DNA of 6,171 nt from Oscillospiraceae bacterium (GTDB lineage Bacteria; Bacillota_A; Clostridia; Oscillospirales; Oscillospiraceae): assembly GCA_017396725.1 (NCBI GenBank), contig JAFQLA010000292.1, positions 1-6,171 of the forward strand. Reading direction: 5' to 3'. The notes below the pieces were generated by a model. That model was given only the letters and a program-made list of their open reading frames with translations. It did no database searches and was not told the DNA's origin. Positions 1 to 5,223 of this stretch are shown here, in pieces (within the stretch, counting starts at the first letter, position 1; each line of letters opens with the position of its first letter). A program made the position numbers and the translations under genes.

Positions 1-6
1 AGGAGG
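1..6 (+). promoter_or_regulatory. Ribosome binding site of rplQ
   Basis: The window opens on AGGAGG, a full Shine-Dalgarno core, with an 8-nt spacer to the ATG at 15. It fixes the rplQ start and fits a highly translated ribosomal protein gene. Confidence 0.9.
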
Positions 7-14
7 AAACCAAC

Positions 15-359
15 ATGCCCGGAACTCGTAAGCTCGGTAAGACTACCGATCAGCGTATGGCGATGCTCCGTCAGCAGGTTACCGATTTCCTGGATAACGG
101 CAAGATGGAAACCACCATCACCCGCGCTAAGGAAATCCGTCCCCTGGCTGAAAAGATGATCACTCTGGGCAAGAAGAGTGATCTGGCTGCCTATCGCCAG
201 GCTATGAGCTTCATCACCAGAGAAGATGTTTGCAAGAAGCTGTTCAAGGAGATCGCTCCCAGCTATGCAGACCGCAACGGTGGTTACACCCGCATCATCC
301 GCACCGGCGTTCGCCGCGGCGATGCTGCTGAAACCGCTATGATCGAGCTGGTAAAGTAA
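15..359 (+). CDS. rplQ: 50S ribosomal protein L17
   Basis: This is L17 (bL17), a component of the large ribosomal subunit located near the peptide exit tunnel. The 114-residue protein has the family hallmarks: the N-terminal block [18 protein letters not shown], the central [21 protein letters not shown] segment, and the C-terminal [24 protein letters not shown] block. The length is typical of the Firmicutes form and nothing is missing. The start follows an AGGAGG site. In most bacteria rplQ ends the alpha operon after rpsM, rpsK, rpsD and rpoA, and those genes would lie just left of this window. A strong intrinsic terminator begins about 12 bp after the stop, so this is the end of that transcription unit. 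Identification is essentially certain. Confidence 0.98.
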   Translation: MPGTRKLGKTTDQRMAMLRQQVTDFLDNGKMETTITRAKEIRPLAEKMITLGKKSDLAAYRQAMSFITREDVCKKLFKEIAPSYADRNGGYTRIIRTGVRRGDAAETAMIELVK

Positions 360-371
360 GCAACTGAATTG

Positions 372-419
372 AAAAAGCCCTTTTGCATGGATCTCGAGAC
401 CGTGCAAAAGGGCTTTTTT
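372..419 (+). terminator. Intrinsic terminator of the rplQ (alpha) operon
   Basis: A near-perfect inverted repeat pairs 372-387 (AAAAAGCCCTTTTGCA) with 403-418. It continues inward by T388-G402, G389-C401 and G390-C400, leaving a 9-nt loop that contains the palindrome TCTCGAGA. The right arm runs into six T at 414-419. The complementary A run on the left arm could support some termination on the other strand too. Its place just after rplQ fits the end of a highly expressed operon. Confidence 0.95.
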
Positions 420-444
420 GCGTTTTATAAAAGTGTTGTCCAAA

Positions 445-473
445 GCATGAATTCTGCAGGATATGGCATACTA
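445..473 (+). promoter_or_regulatory. Candidate forespore (SigG/SigF-type) promoter for the deacetylase gene
   Basis: GCATG (445-449) and CATACTA (467-473) are separated by exactly 17 bp. From the Bacillus literature, SigG promoters resemble GHATR then CATNHTA with 17-18 bp spacing, and both boxes match fully. The overlapping SigF -10 pattern (GGHRARHT, beginning at GG 465-466) has one mismatch. A start about 7 bp downstream would give a leader of roughly 24 nt before the GTG at 504, enough for its ribosome binding site. The best sigma-A alternative (TTGTCC 436-441) has no good -10. The call is inferred from a consensus match only. Confidence 0.5.
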
Positions 474-503
474 ACCTTTGTGAAGAGAAGGGAAGTGCGG
501 TCA

Positions 504-1235
504 GTGAAAAACGGCGGAATATGGCTCATTTTGATGCTTTTTTGCCTGGCGATCAGCCTTGCCTCCTGGCAGCGGGAGGCAGCGGATGTGTCGGGTGAGA
601 CAGAGATCGCGCTGGAGGAAAAGTATATTGCCCTGACCTTTGACGACGGGCCTCATCCCGATACCACACCGCAGCTTCTGGACGGATTGAAAGACCGGGG
701 CGCCAAGGCCACTTTTTTTGTGGTAGGGACTATGGCGGAAAAAAACCGGGAAATTCTGGTGCGGATGCAGCGGGAAGGCCATCAGGTGGGAAACCATACT
801 TATGAGCATGTGAGCCTTGGCAGTGAAGATGCTGCAGATGCCGTTGAGAGTATTCAAAGGAATGATGCCCTTCTTCGCGGCATTCTGGATGAAGGCTGCT
901 ATTGGGTGCGGCCGCCCTGGGGGTATATTACAAAAGAAGTGCAGCGGGAGATCCATGTGCCCATGGTCTACTGGTCGGTAGATACCCAGGATTGGCTGAT
1001 ACTGGATACGGAACAAATCGTAAACGCTGCCCTGACTGCGGGAGAGGGAGATATCGTGTTGATGCATGATATATACCCCACTACGGTGGAAGCGGCATTA
1101 ACTTTTGTGGATATCATGCAGGAGCGCGGCTACACTTTTCTCACGGTAGAGGAGCTGATGGAGAAAAATAATGTTGCCGTCACAGGAGGAACACTATACC
1201 GAAAAGGAGACGGCAGCTTTATTGCGCCCGATTGA
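504..1235 (+). CDS. Membrane-anchored polysaccharide deacetylase (NodB family, CE4)
   Basis: This is a metal-dependent deacetylase of the NodB/PgdA type, which removes acetyl groups from N-acetylated sugars in peptidoglycan or related polymers outside the membrane. Read from GTG 504 it has 243 residues. Residues 6-22 form one hydrophobic segment (signal anchor or signal peptide), and the catalytic domain starts near residue 40. All CE4 motifs are present: TFDDGPH (45-51, catalytic and metal Asp 47/48), FFVVG (71-75), GNHTYEH (96-102, metal His 98 and 102), RPPWG (136-140), SVDTQDW (158-164) and LMHD (186-189, catalytic His). GTG 504 is preferred because AAGGGA (488-493) lies 10 nt upstream and the hydrophobic segment then sits at the N terminus. 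The reading frame stays open back to a TTG at 369, but that lies inside the rplQ terminator. GTG 495 and ATG 447 are weaker alternatives. It stands alone between two terminators. The SigG-like promoter suggests a sporulation role such as cortex modification, but the sequence is not a close PdaB match. Confidence 0.9.
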   Translation: MKNGGIWLILMLFCLAISLASWQREAADVSGETEIALEEKYIALTFDDGPHPDTTPQLLDGLKDRGAKATFFVVGTMAEKNREILVRMQREGHQVGNHTYEHVSLGSEDAADAVESIQRNDALLRGILDEGCYWVRPPWGYITKEVQREIHVPMVYWSVDTQDWLILDTEQIVNAALTAGEGDIVLMHDIYPTTVEAALTFVDIMQERGYTFLTVEELMEKNNVAVTGGTLYRKGDGSFIAPD

Positions 1236-1241
1236 AAAGAA

Positions 1242-1269
1242 AAAAGCACCGTCCGAAGACGGTGCTTTT
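1242..1269. terminator. Bidirectional terminator between the deacetylase gene and secG
   Basis: A perfect 12-bp stem pairs AAAAGCACCGTC (1242-1253) with GACGGTGCTTTT (1258-1269) around a 4-nt loop. It lies 6 bp after the deacetylase stop and 13 bp beyond the secG stop. On the minus strand the loop reads C(UUCG)G, a very stable tetraloop, and a six-U run follows the stem, so it should act best on secG transcripts. On the plus strand the tail is only four U before a C, but it still has terminator form. Confidence 0.9.
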
Positions 1270-1282
1270 CTATTGCGATCAA

Positions 1283-1513
1283 TTAGTGCAGGCAGCAGAG
1301 GACCAGAGTGAGAACCATGAATACTGCGCCGATCCACTTGGTAGCGCGGGCCAGCTTAGCGTCAAAGGTCTTGGCATTGCCCTTGGACATGAAAGAATCG
1401 GCAGCGCCTGCGATAGCGCCGGAGAGACCTGCGGACTTACCGGACTGGAACAGAACAGCGAGGATAACAGCGAGACCCGCAATTACCTGCAGAATAGTGA
1501 AAAAAGTAACCAT
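1283..1513 (-). CDS. secG: Preprotein translocase subunit SecG
   Basis: SecG is the small accessory subunit of the SecYEG membrane channel and assists SecA-driven export. The 76-residue protein has the family layout: a first membrane helix at about residues 3-22, the conserved loop starting QSGKSAGLSGAIAG (about 23-36), a polar stretch ending LARATKW, and a second membrane helix at about 59-75. Length is normal for Firmicutes. The ATG is preceded on the minus strand by AAGGAGC (1524-1530) with a 10-nt spacer. It appears monocistronic: its own promoter lies about 80-100 bp upstream and a strong hairpin follows the stop. It is divergent from lexA. The secA gene lies in the same window but in a separate transcription unit. 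Confidence 0.95.
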   Translation of the reverse strand: MVTFFTILQVIAGLAVILAVLFQSGKSAGLSGAIAGAADSFMSKGNAKTFDAKLARATKWIGAVFMVLTLVLCCLH

Positions 1514-1586
1514 GCTTTTATAAGCTCCTTCATCTATTGATTATGTATGCAGACGCATAATAAATTACTTTACCATACATTTAGCT

Positions 1587-1615
1587 ATGATATCACATTT
1601 GATTTGCAAATGCAA
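1587..1615 (-). promoter_or_regulatory. secG promoter, sigma-A type with extended -10
   Basis: Read on the minus strand, TTGCAT (1615-1610) and TATCAT (1592-1587) are separated by 17 bp, and TGA directly precedes the -10, giving an extended -10. Transcription would start near 1580, leaving a leader of about 65 nt before the secG ATG. A second TGG-TAAAGT -10-like box lies nearer the gene (1575-1567) but has no -35. Confidence 0.75.
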
Positions 1616-1637
1616 GAAAAATATACGAAAAAAGAAT

Positions 1638-1651
1638 GGAACAAATGTTGC
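1638..1651 (+). promoter_or_regulatory. LexA binding site (SOS box) upstream of lexA
   Basis: GGAACAAATGTTGC matches the Gram-positive SOS box CGAACRNRYGTTYC at 12 of 14 positions, keeping the GAAC-N4-GTT core. It overlaps the first bases of the lexA -35 (1648-1653), as expected for autorepression. The mismatches are the first base and the Y after GTT, so binding may be moderate. Confidence 0.75.
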
Positions 1652-1676
1652 ATTTTGCAAAAAGGTATGGTAAAAT
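1648..1676 (+). promoter_or_regulatory. lexA promoter, sigma-A type with extended -10
   Basis: TTGCAT (1648-1653), a 17-bp spacer, then TAAAAT (1671-1676) preceded by TGG, which supplies an extended -10. Expected start is near 1683, a leader of about 35 nt before the ATG at 1718. The LexA box overlaps the -35. Confidence 0.8.
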
Positions 1677-1703
1677 AAAACTATAAAAATGCTGTGCATG
1701 AAT

Positions 1704-1709
1704 GGAGGA
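1704..1709 (+). promoter_or_regulatory. Ribosome binding site that sets the lexA start
   Basis: GGAGGA lies 8 nt before ATG 1718. The frame is open from GTG 1694, with another ATG at 1709, but those starts lie before or inside this site, so 1718 is the supported start. Confidence 0.85.
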
Positions 1710-1717
1710 TGCTGACC

Positions 1718-2365
1718 ATGCAAAAACTCTCTAAAATGCAGCAAAAGATTTACGATCATATTGCCGAGACCATCCGCTCGCAGGGCTATCCGCCTTCCGT
1801 GCGGGAAATCTGTGACGCGGTGGGCCTCAAGTCTCCCTCTACGGTGCATTTTCATCTCAAGCATCTGGAAGAGGCGGGGTATATTGAAAAATCCGCAGGA
1901 AAGGGTCGTGCCCTTGCCTTGACGCAGGATGCCCGCGTGCCGGCCGGTCCGGTGCAGGCAGCGCCTCCTGCACCGGTGGAAGAGGCGGAATCCATAGGCA
2001 ATCAGGTGCCTATCGTGGGCAATGTTGCAGCCGGTTCCCCCATCCTGGCGCAGGAATGCATTGAAGATTATCTTACCTTTGATACCGGTGGACGGGACGG
2101 TGAATACTTCGCGCTGCGTGTCCGCGGTGAGTCCATGCTTTATGCCGGCATCCTGCCGGACGATCTGGTGGTGGTCCACAAACAGGAGACCGCCCATAAT
2201 GGCGAGATCGTGGTAGCGCTTTTGGAAGATGAGGCTACGGTAAAGCGTTTGAGCCGCAAAAACGGCGAAACCTGGCTTTTACCTGAAAATCCCGACTACC
2301 AGCCTATCGACGGTAAATATGCCTCCATCCTTGGAAAAGTGGCTGCTGTAGTGCGCCGCTACTAA
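1718..2365 (+). CDS. lexA: SOS transcriptional repressor LexA
   Basis: LexA represses DNA-damage genes and is inactivated by RecA-stimulated self-cleavage. From ATG 1718 it has 215 residues. The N-terminal winged helix-turn-helix spans about 1-65, with the PPSVREICDAVGLKSPSTVHFHL helix pair at about 25-47. A Pro/Ala/Glu-rich linker follows (about 72-93). The C-terminal S24-type peptidase domain has the cleavage bond Ala105-Gly106 in VAAGSPI, nucleophile Ser139 in VRGESML, and general base Lys176 in ATVKRL. All three self-cleavage elements are intact. The catalytic loop reads GESM rather than the commoner GDSM, a conservative change. The protein is about ten residues longer than the Bacillus form, mostly in the linker. 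A candidate SOS box over its -35 implies autoregulation. It ends at a strong hairpin terminator and no other SOS gene follows on this strand. Confidence 0.97.
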   Translation: MQKLSKMQQKIYDHIAETIRSQGYPPSVREICDAVGLKSPSTVHFHLKHLEEAGYIEKSAGKGRALALTQDARVPAGPVQAAPPAPVEEAESIGNQVPIVGNVAAGSPILAQECIEDYLTFDTGGRDGEYFALRVRGESMLYAGILPDDLVVVHKQETAHNGEIVVALLEDEATVKRLSRKNGETWLLPENPDYQPIDGKYASILGKVAAVVRRY

Positions 2366-2375
2366 AACGAGAAAG

Positions 2376-2408
2376 AAAATCCCGCAGGAATATCCTGCGG
2401 GATTTTTT
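2376..2408. terminator. Bidirectional terminator between lexA and the minus-strand operon
   Basis: AAAATCCCGCAGGA (2376-2389) pairs perfectly with TCCTGCGGGATTTT (2393-2406) around a 3-nt loop, a 14-bp stem. Six T at 2403-2408 follow on the plus strand, so it ends lexA transcripts. The minus-strand gene's TAA occupies 2409-2407, so the same hairpin begins at that operon's stop codon. Its minus-strand U tract is weaker (ATTTTCTTTC). Confidence 0.93.
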
Positions 2409-3942
2409 ATGCATTGAGATCAATGCTCCAGTTTTCCAGCTTGTAAAACGGAGTGGAAACGGTGGGAGAAATGTCTGAAACATTGGCTGTGGGAACGATC
2501 ACGGTTTCTTCTTTGAAGCAAAGGGGAGCGATAGGAGCATCCTGTGAGAAGAGATTGTAGAACTGGGCGGTGGCAGCACTGCCGCCGGAAAGCATGCCTG
2601 CGAGATACTGGTCCATGGATTCGCTTGCGTAGCGGCCGTAATTCAAGCTGCCGCCGGTGGTGAGAAGGGAAGTGGAATTCCAATCTGTGGTCATGCGAAC
2701 CTGCGCCAGATAGAAATCAAAATTGCCGCTCTGAAGCCGCGCAAGATACTCTTCCCACGGAAGAGAGAGGATTTCCACATCGATATAGTCTTCCAACGCA
2801 GAGACGATATAAGCGGCGATTTTTTCGTTCACCGTGTTGCCTGCGTTGACAAGAAGAGTGGCCTCCGGCTTGGTTTCTCCCCACTCCAGTTCATCCATAG
2901 CTGCGGTGAAGGATACAAGAGAGTAGTTTTCTTCACCCTTGGGATAGAGGGAGGAAACGGGAGAGAAGGGATAAGAAGCGGGGGTGCCGTGATTGGAAAG
3001 ATAGGCGCTGACCACAGTTTCCCGGTCAAAGCCGAGGCTTACAGCGCGGCGCACCGCGGCATCGGAAAAGAGGGCCGAGTGCGTGTTATAACCCACATAA
3101 AGCATGGTGGAGGTGGGAAAGTCACAGAAAGATACATTCCCGCTGACAATCAGAGGATCGCTGCCGGTGAGGTCGGTGGTAAGCAACTGGATCTCGCGGG
3201 AGTTGAACTGATAAACAAGGGTCTCAGAGTCGGAATTGGGAGAGAGACGGATGCGGGACACAGGAAGAGTTTTATCCTGCCACCAGGATTCGTTGGGGGC
3301 GAGATACTCACCTGCATCATCGCTTTTCATCACATAAGGGCCGCTGCCGATGGGAACGCGCTGGGAGTCCGTGCCTGCCTTAACGATGGGAATATCCAGA
3401 AGGGCAGGGAAGAAGGCGTTGTCGACCGTAAGGGTAAGGGTCACATTCTTTCCCGAGGAGTTCATGGAAGAGACCGCGGCAAAGCGGGCGGCGTACCGTG
3501 CCGATTGGGCGGCCCGCTGATAAGTGCTCACCACATCCCAACCGCCGATGGGCGTTCCGTCGCTGAAGACAATATCTTCCTTCAAAGTGAAAGTATAGGT
3601 GAAGGAAGAGGCATCGTAGGAATAGCTTTCACAGAGCACATTTTGCGGCGCGAAGGTCTCATCCAGCACGAAGAGCCCTTCATAGAGCAGGGAGGAAACG
3701 GCCTGCTGTGTGCCGGATTCACAGGACACGGGATCGAGAGACTTTTTGGCAAAATAAGGGAGAGTGAAATCCGTGAGTCCGGTGCCGGTATCTTCCGGAG
3801 GAGCTTCCTCCTCTTCGGTGTCTTTGATGTTGCCGAGGATGGCTTCATTTTCTGTTTCCAGATCGGATTCCCAGCAGCCGGTCAGAAGGGTGGGAATAAA
3901 AAGAAGAAGGAGCGCCAGCGCGCTCAGGCGTCTTACTTTCAT
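2407..3942 (-). CDS. ABC transporter substrate-binding lipoprotein, family 5 (peptide type)
   Basis: This is an extracellular solute receptor of the OppA/DppA class (SBP_bac_5). It would be held on the outer face of the membrane by a lipid and pass peptides or similar ligands to an ABC permease. The 511-residue protein begins with a basic, hydrophobic signal peptide and the lipobox LTGC, with lipid-carrying Cys23. A strongly acidic linker follows (about 24-55, including DTEEEEAPPED). Family segments then appear in order: LDPVSCESGTQQAVSSLLYEGLF (about 70-91), the FTLKEDIVFSDGTP block, GSGPYVMKSDDAGEY, and FSDAAVRRAVSLGFDRE. Length is usual for the family. AAAGGAG (3954-3948) lies 5 nt before the ATG. 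It is last in the secA operon, 20 bp after pgeF. No permease or ATPase gene is nearby, so it is an orphan receptor that must share a transporter or act alone. The ligand cannot be read from the sequence. Confidence 0.9.
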   Translation of the reverse strand: MKVRRLSALALLLLFIPTLLTGCWESDLETENEAILGNIKDTEEEEAPPEDTGTGLTDFTLPYFAKKSLDPVSCESGTQQAVSSLLYEGLFVLDETFAPQNVLCESYSYDASSFTYTFTLKEDIVFSDGTPIGGWDVVSTYQRAAQSARYAARFAAVSSMNSSGKNVTLTLTVDNAFFPALLDIPIVKAGTDSQRVPIGSGPYVMKSDDAGEYLAPNESWWQDKTLPVSRIRLSPNSDSETLVYQFNSREIQLLTTDLTGSDPLIVSGNVSFCDFPTSTMLYVGYNTHSALFSDAAVRRAVSLGFDRETVVSAYLSNHGTPASYPFSPVSSLYPKGEENYSLVSFTAAMDELEWGETKPEATLLVNAGNTVNEKIAAYIVSALEDYIDVEILSLPWEEYLARLQSGNFDFYLAQVRMTTDWNSTSLLTTGGSLNYGRYASESMDQYLAGMLSGGSAATAQFYNLFSQDAPIAPLCFKEETVIVPTANVSDISPTVSTPFYKLENWSIDLNA

Positions 3943-3962
3943 GGCAGCTCCTTTCCTAAAGA

Positions 3963-4778
3963 TTATTTCAGAGAGATCATGGCAATCTGCGCGCCGCGGG
4001 TGTTGCCCATTTTGCGGTGAGACCAGTAAAGGTCTTTTCGGCAGGCGGTGCAGTGGTCACAAATGTCGATATGCTCCGGCAGAACCCCTGCGGAGGTGAG
4101 CCAGTGGGCATTGATGCTCTTGAGATCCAGATGCCACTTTTTCCCTTTTTGGATCATGAAGGGTTCCGCGGCATCGCCCAAAGCAGAGCGCATGGCGGCG
4201 GGAACATCCTCGTCCGTTTCAAAGCAGCACTGACCGATGGCAGGGCCGATGGCCACAAGGATATTGGCGGGATCGGCGCCAAAGGTCTCGCTCATGGCAA
4301 GAACCGCCTTGCGCACGATGCCCTGTGCCACGCCGCGCCAGCCTGCGTGGACAGCGCCGATGGAGTTTGTCACAGGATCATGGAGCAGGATGATGCCGCA
4401 GTCAGCAGAGAAGATCACAAGGGGAATATTGGGGGTATTGCAAAGGAGGGCGTCAATATGGGTATAATCCCGCTTGCGCCAGAGACCTTTGCCCACATCC
4501 TCCTCGGTGACGAGGCGGATATGATCCAGATGCTCCTGCTGGGAGAGAACCACCCGCTTTTCATCCGTGCCGATAGCGGCGCAGAAGCGGCGGTAGTTTT
4601 CCTGCACGGCGGTGATATCGTCACCGCGGCTGACACCCAGATTCAAAGATTCCCACGGCCCTTGGCTGACGCCGCCCTTGCGGGTGGAAAACCCGTGAGC
4701 GATGCCGCTTTGAGAGGATAAAAGGGCGGAGGTGAGATAGGTAACGCCGTTTTTTTCTTGGATGGAAAAAGAATTCAT
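3963..4778 (-). CDS. pgeF: Peptidoglycan editing factor / laccase-domain protein (YfiH, YlmD family)
   Basis: This is a cytosolic Zn-dependent enzyme of the Cu-oxidase_4 family. In E. coli the homologue removes wrongly added L-Ser from UDP-MurNAc precursors; other members show purine nucleoside phosphorylase or adenosine deaminase activity. The 271-residue protein has the expected layout: GFSTRKGGVS (29-38), LNLG, SQQEH (79-83), SADC (124-127), HAGWRG (144-149), IGPAIGQCCFE (177-187), and a C-terminal Cys-rich DHCTACRKDLYWSHRKMGNTRG segment (241-262). The metal triad would be His83, Cys127 and His144, all present. Flanks of two motifs deviate: SQQEHLDH instead of the usual QxHG, and SADCGIILL instead of ADCxPxLL. 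Length is normal. AAAGGAG (4789-4783) precedes the ATG by 4 nt and overlaps the upstream stop codon, which suggests coupled translation. Family assignment is firm; the physiological substrate here is inferred. Confidence 0.92.
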   Translation of the reverse strand: MNSFSIQEKNGVTYLTSALLSSQSGIAHGFSTRKGGVSQGPWESLNLGVSRGDDITAVQENYRRFCAAIGTDEKRVVLSQQEHLDHIRLVTEEDVGKGLWRKRDYTHIDALLCNTPNIPLVIFSADCGIILLHDPVTNSIGAVHAGWRGVAQGIVRKAVLAMSETFGADPANILVAIGPAIGQCCFETDEDVPAAMRSALGDAAEPFMIQKGKKWHLDLKSINAHWLTSAGVLPEHIDICDHCTACRKDLYWSHRKMGNTRGAQIAMISLK

Positions 4779-4787
4779 AAGGCTCCT

Positions 4788-5213
4788 TTAGGATTCTTCG
4801 ATGGAGAGGCCGATGAGCTGCATTTCGGTGTCAAAACCCACATGGAAGGTAAGCTTTTCCTTTTTGTACTTTGCCACTACCATTACAACGCCGTAGCGCT
4901 CGCCGCTGGCGGTATCGGTTTTGCCGAAGGCCTCCGTGGAGGAGAATTTCTTGAATTCACCCGCGTCGGAAAGATAGGCCAGAGCCATATCCTCCACCGC
5001 GGTTTCGCTGAGCGCGGAGGCTACATCTTCGCGGAACATAGCCTGCACCGCGCTGTATTCACCCTTATTGAGCTTGGTGACAACTGCCTGACCGCTGAGG
5101 ATCAGGGTGTTCTTATCCAAACCGTCGGGCACGGAGATGGTGCTGGTATTGCTGCAGGCGCAAAGGGAAAAGACCAGCGCAAAGGCACAGAGAAGAGCTG
5201 CGATTTTCTTCAT
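4788..5213 (-). CDS. Small lipoprotein, DUF3887-like
   Basis: This is a predicted exported lipoprotein of 141 residues with no known biochemical role. The N terminus has two Lys, a hydrophobic core (about 4-17) and the lipobox-like LCAC with candidate lipidated Cys20; a Cys at -2 is unusual but tolerated. The mature part resembles DUF3887: GQAVVTKLNKGEYSAVQAMF, then DVASALSE, then GEFKKFSS, ending in beta-strand-like KKEKLTFHVGFD and LIGLSI. These small alpha+beta folds are found alone or joined to hydrolases and often assist extracellular proteins. ATG 5213 was chosen because the signal peptide then starts MKK and GGTGATC, complementary to the 16S rRNA 3' end, lies 3 nt upstream. The frame is open to GTG 5234 inside secA. 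It lies 5 bp after secA and 9 bp before pgeF, so it is very probably co-transcribed with both. Confidence 0.82.
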   Translation of the reverse strand: MKKIAALLCAFALVFSLCACSNTSTISVPDGLDKNTLILSGQAVVTKLNKGEYSAVQAMFREDVASALSETAVEDMALAYLSDAGEFKKFSSTEAFGKTDTASGERYGVVMVVAKYKKEKLTFHVGFDTEMQLIGLSIEES

Positions 5214-5216
5214 GGC

Positions 5217-5223
5217 GATCACC
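5217..5223 (-). promoter_or_regulatory. Ribosome binding site of the small lipoprotein, overlapping the secA stop
   Basis: GGTGATC (minus strand, 5223-5217) matches the downstream half of the extended Shine-Dalgarno AAGGAGGTGATC and contains the secA TGA. It is 3 nt from ATG 5213, a normal spacing once the alignment to the extended sequence is considered. The overlap suggests translational coupling from secA. Confidence 0.6.

Larger units (their letters stand above)
1569..1674. repeat. Mirrored sequence modules in the secG/lexA intergenic region
   Basis: Two modules occur once in each direction. Module A is TTGCATTTTGCAAA at 1648-1661 (plus) and TTGCATTTGCAAA at 1615-1603 (minus), differing by one T. 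Module B is GTATGGTAAA at 1665-1674 (plus) and 1578-1569 (minus), a perfect 10-bp inverted repeat; extending four bases gives 13 of 14 matches. Each A copy contains a 10-bp palindrome: ATTTGCAAAT (1602-1611) and TTTTGCAAAA (1653-1662). The A-to-B gap is 3 bp on the lexA side and 24 bp on the secG side. Confidence 0.7.

Noticed and set aside
436..464. Sigma-A promoter starting at TTGTCC upstream of the deacetylase gene
   Set aside because: The hexamer at the right distance (GGATAT or GATATG) is a poor -10; the SigG-like pair fits better.
369..503. Upstream extension of the deacetylase frame from TTG 369 (45 extra residues)
   Set aside because: The TTG lies inside the rplQ terminator hairpin, has no ribosome binding site, and the extension would put a hydrophilic stretch before the signal anchor and run through the candidate promoter.
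501..1067. Minus-strand 188-residue open frame opposite the deacetylase gene
   Set aside because: It is antisense to a gene with all CE4 motifs, is rich in His, Pro and Arg as expected of a shadow frame, and resembles no family.
1232..1540. Plus-strand 102-residue open frame opposite secG
   Set aside because: It covers a clearly recognised SecG on the other strand, starts in the terminator hairpin, and looks random.
1546..1559. Small hairpin TATGC-AGAC-GCATA in the secG leader
   Set aside because: Only five base pairs, AT-rich and with no T tract; too weak to call a riboswitch, attenuator or thermometer.
1565..2197. Minus-strand 210-residue open frame opposite lexA
   Set aside because: The complementary strand encodes an intact LexA with its own promoter and ribosome binding site; this frame runs through the secG promoter region and matches no family.
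2989..4020. Plus-strand 343-residue open frame opposite the substrate-binding protein
   Set aside because: It is long but antisense to a convincing lipoprotein gene. The Gly/Arg/His-rich, low-similarity sequence is typical of the shadow of a GC-biased gene.
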